From Methanoculleus sp. (lineage in GTDB: Archaea > Halobacteriota > Methanomicrobia > Methanomicrobiales > Methanomicrobiaceae), in assembly GCA_011045995.1 (NCBI GenBank), contig DSBQ01000009.1, positions 1 through 41,517 on the forward strand: DNA of 41,517 bases. Direction: 5' to 3'. Positions 26,093-33,704 of this stretch are shown here, piece after piece. The position numbers and the translations under genes were made by a program. The first letter of the stretch is position 1, and every line of letters begins with the position of its first letter. The notes under the pieces are model-generated. The model had not been told where the DNA came from and made no database searches. It worked only from the letters and a program-made list of their open reading frames with translations.

Positions 26093-26102
26093 GTTGTACA
26101 AC
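26093..26102 (-). promoter_or_regulatory. Palindrome at the kinase gene start
   Basis: GTTGTACAAC is a perfect 10-bp palindrome 14 bases before the ATG, close to the predicted transcription start, flanked by AAACCG and CGGTTT. A possible operator. Confidence 0.35.
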
Positions 26103-26353
26103 GGTTTGCTAAAAAAGGGCATAATAATATTGGTGAGTGCGGGAACACCCGTCCAGGCGCTGGTTGTTTACGGGACTGTGCGCCGTCCCGCTGCCGGGAG
26201 GCCGATCACCGGTACCCGGCGGTTGTTCGGGCAGGGTCATTGCCTGGTGCGCCTGAGGAGGGCGCACCTCTTCCCCGTCGCCTCCTCACGGCTCTATGCA
26301 GGAGGGGGATGGGGCGACTGCAGGTATTATGAACCTGAAGCGTATCTTAGAGC

Positions 26354-27670
26354 ATGCAACCTCTGATAACCACCGGACCCCCCGGCCCTAGGGCACGTGC
26401 CATTCTTGAGCGTGATGCGGAGGTGATCTCGCAGTGCATGGTGCGGGAGTACCCGCTCGTCCTTGAGCGGGCCGAGGGGATGAACCTCTGGGACGTGGAC
26501 GGCAACCGGTATCTCGACTTCTCCGCGGGCATCGCCGTGATGAATGCAGGGTGGAACCATCCCGATGTGATGCGGGCTGTCGGCGAACAGCTGCAAAAAC
26601 TCTCTCATGGTGCATTTCTTGATTTCTGTTCGGAGGTACCCGTTCAGTTTGCCGAGAAACTGGTCTCTATGCTCCCGGAGGGGCTGGAGCGTGTCTATCT
26701 CTCCAACTCGGGGGCCGAGACGGTGGAAGCCGCGATGAAACTCGCCCGGTATCATACCGGCCGCAAATACTTCATCTCCTTTTACGGGGGATTTCACGGG
26801 AGGACCTACGGGGCGGTCAGCCTGACCGCTGCAAAGGTCATTCAGCGCAAGGGGTTCGGGCCGTTTTTGCCGGTGATTCATGTCCCGTATCCCGACCCCT
26901 ATCGACCCTTCGGGTTCAGCACCGACACCTGCGATGTGGATGTCATCCGGTATATTCGGGAAGAGGTCTTCCGGACCGAGGTGTCCCCCGAGGAAGTGGC
27001 GGCGATCGTCGTCGAAGCCGTCCAGGGGGAGGGAGGATACATCGTTCCCTCAAAGGGCTTTCTTAAGCAGCTTCGTGAGCTCTGCGACGAGCATGGCATC
27101 ATGCTCGTCGTGGATGAGGTGCAGTCGGGGTGCATGCGCACCGGCCGGTTCCTTGCCTCCGAACACTTTGGGGTGGTCCCCGACATCGTCACGCTTTCGA
27201 AGGCTCTTGGCGGCGGGTTTCCTCTGGGGGCGACGGTGGCATCCGATGAGATCATGGCCTGGCCGCCGGGTTCCCATGCCAGCACCTTTGGCGGGAACAA
27301 TGTATCCTGTGCCGCAGGCCTTGCGGTCCTGAAGATCCTTGATGCCCCCGGCTTTGGGGACCATGTGACAGGGATGGGGGCTTACCTGATGGAGCGACTG
27401 AAGGATCTCCAGGAAAACCACGCCGTCATCGGTGATGTCCGGGGGATTGGGCTTATGATTGGCATCGAGCTTGTCAGGGACAGAATATCAAAGCAGCGTG
27501 CAAAAGAAGAGCGTAATGCCGTTCTCAACGCTGCGTTCAGGAACGGCCTGACCCTTCTCCCCGCGGGTGAATCGGTCATCCGCTTCTCTCCGCCGTTGAT
27601 CATTGAAAAGGAGGATATAGATATGGGGATTGAGATTCTTGACCGTGCATTTTCCGCTGTTTCCCTGTGA
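26354..27670 (+). CDS. Class III PLP aminotransferase (GABA/ornithine type)
   Basis: The 438-residue enzyme transfers an omega-amino group to 2-oxoglutarate. Seen: NSGAETVEAAMKLAR (phosphate loop, about 117), YGGFHGRT, DEVQSG (PLP Asp, about 254), and the Schiff-base Lys283 in LSKALGGGFPLG. A late FGGNNVSCAA matches the 4-aminobutyrate/archaeal amino-acid racemase branch more than acetylornithine transaminase. The substrate could be GABA, ornithine or a neutral amino acid. There is no ribosome site; a TATA-like TATTATG near 26326 puts the start about 25 bases before the ATG, so it may be leaderless. Confidence 0.85.
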   Translation: MQPLITTGPPGPRARAILERDAEVISQCMVREYPLVLERAEGMNLWDVDGNRYLDFSAGIAVMNAGWNHPDVMRAVGEQLQKLSHGAFLDFCSEVPVQFAEKLVSMLPEGLERVYLSNSGAETVEAAMKLARYHTGRKYFISFYGGFHGRTYGAVSLTAAKVIQRKGFGPFLPVIHVPYPDPYRPFGFSTDTCDVDVIRYIREEVFRTEVSPEEVAAIVVEAVQGEGGYIVPSKGFLKQLRELCDEHGIMLVVDEVQSGCMRTGRFLASEHFGVVPDIVTLSKALGGGFPLGATVASDEIMAWPPGSHASTFGGNNVSCAAGLAVLKILDAPGFGDHVTGMGAYLMERLKDLQENHAVIGDVRGIGLMIGIELVRDRISKQRAKEERNAVLNAAFRNGLTLLPAGESVIRFSPPLIIEKEDIDMGIEILDRAFSAVSL

Positions 27671-27693
27671 GGGGTATATGCTGATGGCACCAT

Positions 27694-27704
27694 CTATATA
27701 TATT
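27694..27704 (+). promoter_or_regulatory. TATA box for the HEAT-repeat gene
   Basis: CTATATATATT lies about 42 bases before the ATG at 27741. A GGGTGA lies directly before that ATG. Confidence 0.55.
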
Positions 27705-27740
27705 CTCACCGGAAATTCTCAGGTGGACGGTAGTGGGTGA

Positions 27741-28298
27741 ATGCAGAATAAGATGCTCAGGCAAACGGGGGATATACAGAAGGACAGGGAGCAGATCCTT
27801 GCCTATATGAAGACGCGACGTGATGATGTGCCGGGATACATCCGTCTCCTGAAGCATGCATACCAGCTCTACCGGAGGAAGGCCGCGACCCGGCTTGGTG
27901 AGATCGGGGATAAAAGGGCGGTGGTCCCGCTCATCAGGGCACTCGATGACGAATCCCTTGATGTACAGTATGTCACTGTAAAATCGCTGGGCATGCTGGG
28001 GGACAAGCGCGCCGTCGAACCGCTGATCCGGTGCCTGACCTCCGAAGAAAAATGGCTCCGCCGCGGGGCGGCCCGTTCGCTGGGGCAGATCGGCGACCCA
28101 AGGGCGGTGGACCCGCTCATCCCGCTCCTGAAGGATGACTATCACGATGTCTGTGCCCATACGGCCTGGGCCCTCGGGGAGCTCGGGGACCCGAAGGCGA
28201 TCGAGCCCCTCACCCACCTTCTTGATGACGAGCGCAAGGACGTGAAGAAGGCGGCAGAAGAGGCGGTTGCGAAGCTGAAGAAGATACAGGAGTCCTGA
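27741..28298 (+). CDS. HEAT-repeat (PBS lyase-type) protein
   Basis: The 185-residue protein has four 31-residue helical repeats from about residue 48: each reads like A..LGeiGDkRAVePLI..L.dd. The repeats align without gaps. An N-terminal helical cap (1-45) is not repetitive. Such proteins are scaffolds or act on cofactor-bearing proteins. The gene is alone, followed by a T9 run, so no partner is suggested. Confidence 0.88.
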   Translation: MQNKMLRQTGDIQKDREQILAYMKTRRDDVPGYIRLLKHAYQLYRRKAATRLGEIGDKRAVVPLIRALDDESLDVQYVTVKSLGMLGDKRAVEPLIRCLTSEEKWLRRGAARSLGQIGDPRAVDPLIPLLKDDYHDVCAHTAWALGELGDPKAIEPLTHLLDDERKDVKKAAEEAVAKLKKIQES

Positions 28299-28424
28299 AC
28301 GGGCGGGCCCGTCCTGTTGTTCCTCATCCGGTGTGCCGCCCCTCTTCCTGAAGTGGGGGGATTGCCACCGGAGCAGTGCCCCTGGTACGGATGATCCCCC
28401 GGTTCCATGATCCGACAGGATCCC

Positions 28425-28433
28425 TTTTTTTTT
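28425..28433 (+). terminator. Oligo-T terminator after the HEAT-repeat gene
   Basis: A run of nine T, followed by a T6 run 13 bases later, is a typical archaeal termination signal. Confidence 0.6.
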
Positions 28434-28471
28434 CTGCAGTACCTGCTTTTTTGAATAGCACGGTTCTCAAT

Positions 28472-28479
28472 TTTATAAA
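28472..28479 (+). promoter_or_regulatory. Strong TATA box with a leaderless start 25 bases on
   Basis: TTTATAAA followed by an A/G tract is one of the best TATA boxes in the window. Its centre is 25 bases before the ATG at 28501. Confidence 0.55.
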
Positions 28480-28500
28480 AAAAGGACAAAAGGGCGGGTG

Positions 28501-28671
28501 ATGCCCCCAAATACGGATGGAAATACAAACGGATGTGAACAGCCGCCGGCATATATGCGGGAACTGTATTGTGGTGTGTTCGTCTGTGATGAGCCGTGTG
28601 GGCTAAAGAACCGTCGAAGGTCACATCCATATTATTGTAATACGAATTTACATAAATATGTTACTAATTAG
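28501..28671 (+). CDS. Possible small Cys-rich protein, leaderless
   Basis: The frame encodes 56 residues with Cys at 12, 24, 29, 33 and 46; the core reads YCGVFVCDEPCGLK then RRRSHPYYC. The spacing C-x4-C-x3-C-x12-C could bind zinc or an Fe-S cluster. The support is a strong TATA box exactly 25 bases upstream of the ATG. Base use turns AT-rich toward the end, unlike neighbouring genes, and the stop codon lies in an inverted-repeat block. It is not recognised. It could also be an RNA gene with a chance reading frame. Confidence 0.35.
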   Translation: MPPNTDGNTNGCEQPPAYMRELYCGVFVCDEPCGLKNRRRSHPYYCNTNLHKYVTN

Positions 28672-28692
28672 TATTATAGTCAATATTCGTAT
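28638..28692. repeat. AT-rich block with nested inverted repeats
   Basis: ATACGAAT (28640-28647) pairs with ATTCGTAT (28685-28692). At nearly the same centre lies the perfect palindrome ACTAATTAGT (28663-28672). TAATAC (28638-28643) also pairs with GTATTA (28671-28676). The block is strikingly AT-rich against its surroundings. Confidence 0.5.
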
Positions 28693-28776
28693 CAAATAAG
28701 GGGGTGAGGTTGCGGAAAACGGCCCTGCCGCACGAGGGGCTGCATATGGCTGCCGATGTCCTTTTCTGGCAGGTAA

Positions 28777-28887
28777 TCAACCTCCCCGCGCCCGGGGGAC
28801 GAGGTTCGGGCATCGATTCCGCTTGATCAGGTTCCTGGGGTGCAGGAAATGGGTGACGGCATCGACCGCGTTGTCGGTCTGCTGCAT
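28777..28887 (-). CDS. Possible 36-residue peptide after the GT2 gene
   Basis: ATG at 28887 has GATGAGG 5 bases upstream, and the 36 codons (beginning MQQTDNAVDAVTHFLHP) are strongly GC3-biased like real genes here. It lies 65 bases after the glycosyltransferase stop, in the same direction, and may be its last operon member. No family was recognised. Confidence 0.25.
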   Translation of the reverse strand: MQQTDNAVDAVTHFLHPRNLIKRNRCPNLVPRARGG

Positions 28888-28951
28888 CTTTTCCTCATCC
28901 CGATAATTACGCACCGGAAGAGAGAAGCCGGGGGTGGGAGAATGCCATCTC

Positions 28952-29779
28952 CTATTTCCCGCTCAGCCTGTTCTCAATTCCATCGATGTTTTTGGTGATC
29001 TTCTCCTGTATCTCCTCGAGTTTGCGGTTCAGCTCGCGGATGCCGGTCACATCAAGGATCACCTCGCGGTCCATCCTGTCGAACCTCGGATACGTCAGGA
29101 GACGCTGGTAATCGCGGGTGAAGTGATAGTGATAATGCCCGTAAAAATAGACGAGCGTGTAGGTGAAGAGGTTCTGGAGCCTTCGTGCCGAGGTGTAGAC
29201 CTCCTGCCGGGTGTCGTACCGGCACCGGATGTCCTTCTCCTTGAACATCCGCACCGAGAGGTCATAGTCCTCGAGGAGCGAGATGCTCCGGTGGCCGTTG
29301 ATCCGGTCGTAGCTGGCACGCGTCATCGCCATATTCGACCCGATGAGCCAGTAGAAGTTGAAGAGGTGGAAGATATTGTACTGTTTTCTCCATAGGGAGA
29401 GGAGTTCTGATCGAAGCGTCTGCTCATAAAAGAGAATGGGGCCGGTGCAGACGTCGTAGCTGCCACCCGTGAGGGTGCCCTGAATGAGTTCCAGCCAGTT
29501 GGAGGGGTGGAGCGTGTCGGCATCGGTGAAGACCAGATGATCCCCGCAGGACGCCTCGACACCGTTTTTCCGCGCCCCGCCGATGCCTTTTCTCTCCTGC
29601 ATGACCACCTTGTCGGCATACCTGCCGGCGATGGCGCGGGTGCCATCGGTGGAGTTGCCGTCCACCACGATGATCTCGAATTCGCCGCGGTCCAGGCTCT
29701 GGTTGTTCAGGGAGGCAAGGCAGCCTTCCAGCTGTTCCTCTTCGTTCAGGGTCGGTATTATGACAGACAGCATGGGCAT
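28952..29779 (-). CDS. Family 2 glycosyltransferase
   Basis: The 275-residue GT-A enzyme transfers a sugar from a nucleotide or dolichol-phosphate donor. It shows the N-terminal SVIIPTLNEEE, VVDGNSTDGT, the metal-binding DADT (about 91-94) and the acceptor-side LLEDYDLSVR (ED motif). The C-terminal end is an amphipathic coiled coil (LNRKLEEIQEKITKNIDGIE). The ATG at 29779 overlaps the ubiA stop (TGATG) and has AAGGTG 5 bases upstream. Linked with a prenyltransferase it may act on a polyprenyl lipid; this is inference. Confidence 0.85.
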   Translation of the reverse strand: MPMLSVIIPTLNEEEQLEGCLASLNNQSLDRGEFEIIVVDGNSTDGTRAIAGRYADKVVMQERKGIGGARKNGVEASCGDHLVFTDADTLHPSNWLELIQGTLTGGSYDVCTGPILFYEQTLRSELLSLWRKQYNIFHLFNFYWLIGSNMAMTRASYDRINGHRSISLLEDYDLSVRMFKEKDIRCRYDTRQEVYTSARRLQNLFTYTLVYFYGHYHYHFTRDYQRLLTYPRFDRMDREVILDVTGIRELNRKLEEIQEKITKNIDGIENRLSGK

Positions 29780-30618
29780 CACCGCACCTTGTATCCGTTA
29801 TCATTCCGGAACCCGCCATACCACCGTTCCGCCTCTTTCATCAGCACCTCCCTGGACCCGTACACCGGGTAGACGAGGAGGAAGGCAAGAGCCACCGCAT
29901 GGACGGTGGTGCCGATGCCAAACCACCATGCCGTCGTTTCCAGCACGGCAATGGAGAGGCCTGCCGCCACGATCAGCAGGATTATCCCGTTTCTTCGGCC
30001 GATGCCGACGACGGTGGTGTAGGTCGTTTCCCGGTCCTCATGATAATCAAGAATTTCATGGATGATCAGGGCCTCGCAGCAGATGAACGTGCTGAGGACG
30101 GCATACGCAACCGGGAGAGAAACCAGCTCAGTGAGGCTTCCTCCTGCAAGGGCGTATCCTGCGAGGAAGGGCAGGCCCCCGAACATGACGCCGTGGCAGA
30201 GGATATCTGCGGCGAACCGGTCCTTGAGGCGGACCGGTGGCGCCGAATAGGCCGTCAGGGCAATCAGGCAGAGCAGGGTGAATACAAATCCGGCTGCCGA
30301 GATGGTAAGCGAGACCAGAAGAGGAATGCCTGCGAGTACTGCGCACAGGATCTTCGTCCCCCGGAGCGTCACGTTATTGCCCGTCAACGGATTTTTTCCC
30401 CGGGTCGCCTTACCGGCATGACGCCGGTCGATCTCCACGTCATACAGATTGTTGATCACAAATCCGTATGCGGTAACACAGCAGAAGAGCGCAACGGCCG
30501 TGATGATGCCGGGGGAGATGCCGGCGGCAAGGGCCGCTCCTGCAAGCGGGAAGAGCGGATAAAATTTAATCCAGTCGCCTGTGCGGAGCATTTTCCTGTA
30601 TCCCTGTAGTCTGTTCAT
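29779..30618 (-). CDS. UbiA-family prenyltransferase
   Basis: This 279-residue membrane protein has about eight helices. The first Asp-rich motif is NNLYDVEIDRR (about 56-66) and the second is DYHEDRE. These bind Mg-prenyl diphosphate. Archaeal members make digeranylgeranylglyceryl phosphate, prenylated quinones or haem variants; the exact acceptor is not visible. The ATG at 30618 is chosen because the family begins with such a KFYPLFP segment, and an AAGGA lies 10 bases upstream. It is coupled to the GT2 gene and lies 140 bases after tetR. Confidence 0.85.
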   Translation of the reverse strand: MNRLQGYRKMLRTGDWIKFYPLFPLAGAALAAGISPGIITAVALFCCVTAYGFVINNLYDVEIDRRHAGKATRGKNPLTGNNVTLRGTKILCAVLAGIPLLVSLTISAAGFVFTLLCLIALTAYSAPPVRLKDRFAADILCHGVMFGGLPFLAGYALAGGSLTELVSLPVAYAVLSTFICCEALIIHEILDYHEDRETTYTTVVGIGRRNGIILLIVAAGLSIAVLETTAWWFGIGTTVHAVALAFLLVYPVYGSREVLMKEAERWYGGFRNDNGYKVR

Positions 30619-30751
30619 ATCGTGTCGTTCCTTAATCTGTTGTTCTTTGCGGGTGGTGATGCCCCGGCCGCATCGATGGTATGGGTCGATTCCGGGCGGC
30701 GCCGTTCTCCGGTTCCGGGTGAAGGAGGGTGCCAATTACGCCGTCCTGCAT

Positions 30752-30761
30752 GTGAGCTCAC
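30752..30761. promoter_or_regulatory. Palindrome GTGAGCTCAC at the tetR stop
   Basis: A perfect 10-bp palindrome overlaps the tetR stop codon upstream of ubiA. It shares GTGA...TCAC half-sites with the tetR operator (31410-31423) but with 2 rather than 4 bases between them, so a common regulator is uncertain. Confidence 0.25.
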
Positions 30762-31363
30762 GGGTTTTTTGCAAGTCCGCACCACATGGAGGTGACCGCC
30801 TGTTCGGTGGTCTCTTCGATGCTGCCCTGCAGTGCGCCGAAGGCGTGGAGGTGAATGAGCATGAAATTCGGGTACCAGAAGTTTGCCAGGAAGACCTCCC
30901 GGTTGATGCCGGCAAGAAGGCCGCAGGAAACTGCCTTGTGGTACAGCTCATCCAGTGCGGAAATCCGGAGCATTCCCTCTCCCCTTGCTCGCTGCGTAAT
31001 ACTCGGGGAGGAAGAGAACTGTTCGAAGAAGAGGGTCTTTTTCGGATTCTCAAACATCCAGTACAGCACCTCACGCTTGACATTTTTTATCTGTTCTTCC
31101 ACGGGTATTTCCGGGCGTATCGCCTCATTCACCGCATCGGTGAGGGCTGCGGTTACGGATGTGTAGAGTGAATCGATGAGCTCTTCTTTGGTACTGAAGT
31201 ACCTGAACAGGGTGCCTGCAGAGACCCCGGCACGTTTCGATATCTGCTGTGTCGGCGTGGCGTGAAATCCCTGCGTCGAGAAGAGATCGATCGCCGCCTC
31301 CATCAGTGCCGTTCGTTTTTCTTCCGACAAATGCCTGCTCACATCAATTCCCCCGTTTACCAT
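30758..31363 (-). CDS. TetR-family transcriptional regulator
   Basis: The about 201-residue regulator has an N-terminal helix-turn-helix (ALMEAAIDLFSTQGFHAT then ISKRAGVSAGTLFRYFSTKEEL), a clear TetR signature. A helical ligand-binding domain follows. The frame is open back to 31516, but the predicted TATA (31425-31433) puts the start of transcription near 31404, so starts upstream of it are rejected. Either ATG 31363 or GTG 31342 (with GGGGGA 6 bases upstream) begins the protein. The AGTGA-N4-TCACT site at the promoter fits autorepression. It may also control ubiA-GT2 downstream. Confidence 0.85.
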   Translation of the reverse strand: MVNGGIDVSRHLSEEKRTALMEAAIDLFSTQGFHATPTQQISKRAGVSAGTLFRYFSTKEELIDSLYTSVTAALTDAVNEAIRPEIPVEEQIKNVKREVLYWMFENPKKTLFFEQFSSSPSITQRARGEGMLRISALDELYHKAVSCGLLAGINREVFLANFWYPNFMLIHLHAFGALQGSIEETTEQAVTSMWCGLAKNP

Positions 31364-31409
31364 GCCCCGCAGCCCGTCCGGCAGTGCAGTCGTGCTTTGC
31401 GCATACAAA

Positions 31410-31423
31410 AGTGAGCAATCACT
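31410..31423 (-). promoter_or_regulatory. Candidate TetR operator
   Basis: AGTGA-GCAA-TCACT, perfect 5-bp arms, lies directly downstream of the TATA box, over the predicted transcription start. Confidence 0.5.
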
Positions 31424-31424
31424 C

Positions 31425-31433
31425 ATTATATTG
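31425..31433 (-). promoter_or_regulatory. TATA box for tetR
   Basis: The minus strand reads CAATATAAT, followed by the operator palindrome. It predicts a start near 31404. Confidence 0.5.
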
Positions 31434-31622
31434 TTTCTTCTTTGAACATGCAGCAATATACGAAAACAGGGGTTTTTCAGGCTGAAATGCTCCCCCGGAG
31501 GGGAAGAACCATGCAAGCAGCGCAGGCAATCGCACCTTCTTCCCCGTCGAATTCAGAACAGTTATTACCGGACCTGCAAACCTATTCATCATGCGGTATT
31601 CCCGCGTGGTGTACAGAAGCAT

Positions 31623-33338
31623 ATGACACCTACGACCTCATCCCGCACGGTCTCCGTCATCCTGGTTCTGCTGATGCTGGTGGTTAGTATCGGTGTTGTC
31701 TGGGCCATCGGTACGGAGACGAAGGGAGCGCTGAAGGACTCCGTCCGGGGGGAGCTGATGTCCGTTGCAGGGGCTGCTGCATCACAGATCGACGGGGATG
31801 CCTTTCTTCTGGTCCAGGAGGGCGGTGAGGGCACTGAGGAGTTTCAAAATATCCGGGACCAGCTCCGGCGGGTGAAGGAGGTCGTTCCCGATATCCTCTA
31901 CATCTATACCATGAGGGACAACGAAGGGCGGATAGAATTCGTCGTTGACGGGGATTACGGGTATGCTGATGATGCCTCACCGATCGGCGCTGCGTATCCT
32001 GAAGCTGAACCCGAACTCTGTCTGGGGTTTGAGGGGCTGTCGGCAGATGAGGAGTTTACCTCCGACCAGTGGGGGACGGTGCTCTCCGGGTTTGCCCCGA
32101 TTCGCGACAGTGCAGGCGATGTGGTGGGCATCGTCGGGGTCGATATGGACAGTACTGTTGTCCTAAACGAGATCCATTTCATCAACACGATCTTTTATCT
32201 CTTCGCCTTTGCGGTGATGGTCACCGGAGCGGGAGGATTTTTTGTGACCGAACGGCGTCGTGCCATCGCCGAGGCGAAGATCGAGGAGAGCGGGAAGAGA
32301 TACCGGCAGCTCTTTGAACAGGCGGGCGACTGTATCCTGATATTCGAGGCCGAAGGGGAGAGCGCGGGAAGGATCGTGGCCGCAAACAAGTCGGCGGCGG
32401 AAATGCACGGGTATACAAAGGAGGAACTCCTCTCGATGAAGATCAGCGATCTGGATGCACCCGAATCCCGGACAGGGGTCGAGGACCGTCTCCGGCGTAT
32501 ACTGAATGACGAAGAGGTGCGGGGGGAGGTCGTGCATGTACGAAAAGACGGGACCACCTTTCCGATGGAGATCAATGCGAGGCTCTTTGTGGTCGGACAG
32601 AGAAAGTTTGTCCTCGCAATCGACCGTGACATATCGGAACGCAGGCATGCGGAGAAGATACTTGGACTGGCCTCAAAAAAACAGAACCTCCTCAACCTCA
32701 TCACGTTCAGTGACATAAAAAATGCGATGTTCAGCCTTCTGGGGTATAACGAGCTGGAGAGGGAGCTCATGACCGATGAACAGGGGCTTGCCTATCTCGA
32801 AAAAGAGGTGGACCTTATCCATCAGGTCGATCATTGGATCGGGTTTGCGAAGCAGTACCAGGACCTGGGGGTGATGCCGCCGACGTGGCAGAGTGTGAAC
32901 AACGCATGGCTCTATGCCCTCTCGCATCTCGACACCATGCACCTCGAGCGGCGATCCGGGGTGGGGGGACTCGAGGTGTATGCGGACTCACTGCTGGAGA
33001 CGGTGTTCTATGCCCTTCTCGGGAATTCACTTGAACACGGGGAATCGGTGAGTGCCATTGCGCTTACCTGTCATGAGACAAAGGATGGCCTGACGCTCGT
33101 CTTCGAAGACAACGGCGTGGGAATTCCCATGGATATGAAAGCGGTGATCTTTGACCGGAAGCACGAGAAGAAGAAGGGAATGAGTCTCTTCCTCGTAAAG
33201 GAGATCCTCGAGATCACCGGGATTGGCATCCGGGAGACCGGCATGCCGGGTGAGGGCGCCCGCTTTGAGATGCATGTGCCCCGGAACCATTACCGCTTCG
33301 TAAGCTCCGATGGAGAAGGATTTTCGTCGGAAGACTGA
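31623..33338 (+). CDS. Membrane PAS sensor kinase-like protein lacking the H-box histidine
   Basis: The 571-residue protein has a membrane helix (about 10-29), an extracellular cache-like domain (about 35-180; VPDILYIYTMRD and GIVGVDMD), a second helix (about 187-208), one PAS domain (about 225-345), and a kinase-like core. The H-box region reads LLNLITFSDIKNAMFSLLGY. Ser363 stands where the other kinase in this window has His (TRHDVLN). The HATPase keeps the N-box (GNSLEHG) and G1 (EDNGVGIP), but the second Gly of the GxGL box is Ser (GMSLFLV). It is therefore likely a pseudokinase or acts through a partner. There is no ribosome site; a weak TATA lies near 31581. Confidence 0.85.
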   Translation: MTPTTSSRTVSVILVLLMLVVSIGVVWAIGTETKGALKDSVRGELMSVAGAAASQIDGDAFLLVQEGGEGTEEFQNIRDQLRRVKEVVPDILYIYTMRDNEGRIEFVVDGDYGYADDASPIGAAYPEAEPELCLGFEGLSADEEFTSDQWGTVLSGFAPIRDSAGDVVGIVGVDMDSTVVLNEIHFINTIFYLFAFAVMVTGAGGFFVTERRRAIAEAKIEESGKRYRQLFEQAGDCILIFEAEGESAGRIVAANKSAAEMHGYTKEELLSMKISDLDAPESRTGVEDRLRRILNDEEVRGEVVHVRKDGTTFPMEINARLFVVGQRKFVLAIDRDISERRHAEKILGLASKKQNLLNLITFSDIKNAMFSLLGYNELERELMTDEQGLAYLEKEVDLIHQVDHWIGFAKQYQDLGVMPPTWQSVNNAWLYALSHLDTMHLERRSGVGGLEVYADSLLETVFYALLGNSLEHGESVSAIALTCHETKDGLTLVFEDNGVGIPMDMKAVIFDRKHEKKKGMSLFLVKEILEITGIGIRETGMPGEGARFEMHVPRNHYRFVSSDGEGFSSED

Positions 33339-33564
33339 TTTTCCCTCTGATGTTCTCACCTTAATCTATTGTAGCGTCCGCAACTCCTGACACCGTGCAT
33401 TCGATCTTCAATGGTGTTCAGGAGAATGAAACATGTTCACCTGCCCGCCCTTACTTCGTTAGCCGGAATGTTCCTTGTGACGGACGGTTCTCCCAAGGGC
33501 CGGGACAGAAAAGAACGCCCCTGCGGCATGGTCCTTAAACTCGTAAATGCGGGTCAAAATCAGA
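33339..33564. other. Non-coding upstream region of the tusA operon
   Basis: A reading frame in phase with tusA extends through here from 33411, with CAGGAGA before an ATG at 33426. Its codons lose gene-like bias and pass through the predicted promoter, so it is rejected as coding. No other feature is seen. Confidence 0.4.
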
Positions 33565-33604
33565 ATATTGCGTCATATTGCTTTAATTTGGCATATTGTT
33601 TAAT
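33565..33604 (+). promoter_or_regulatory. Repeated ATATTG boxes upstream of the tusA promoter
   Basis: ATATTG occurs at 33565, 33575 and 33593. The last two are part of a near-identical direct repeat CATATTG(C)TTTAAT (33574-33587, 33592-33604), 18 bases apart. They end about 17 bases before the TATA box, where an activator could bind. Confidence 0.45.
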
Positions 33605-33620
33605 CCCGGCCGGCACTAAT

Positions 33621-33642
33621 TATTTATACTCCCCCGGGTATA
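33621..33642 (+). promoter_or_regulatory. TATA box of the tusA-dsrE-iscS-iscU operon
   Basis: TATTTATAC predicts a start near 33650. TATAC-N8-GTATA (33625-33642) forms an inverted repeat over and beyond the box. Confidence 0.55.
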
Positions 33643-33651
33643 GTGAGGTTT

Positions 33652-33668
33652 GTCACCGGCACGGTGAC
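33652..33668 (+). promoter_or_regulatory. Perfect hairpin at the operon's predicted 5' end
   Basis: GTCACCG-GCA-CGGTGAC, a 7-bp stem with a 3-base loop, begins at the predicted transcription start. It may be a repressor operator or a 5'-end mRNA stem. Confidence 0.5.
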
Positions 33669-33704
33669 CTGCCAAGGGAGAACCATGAGGAGTGTACTTC
33701 ATCA

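Noticed and set aside
28710-28826. 38-codon TTG frame after GGGGGTGAGG on the plus strand
   Set aside because: The ribosome-like site abuts the start, codon bias is poorer than on the opposite strand, and no motif is present.
33411-33704. N-terminal extension of tusA (98 codons)
   Set aside because: It crosses the TATA box and start hairpin, and the TusA family begins near the ATG at 33705.
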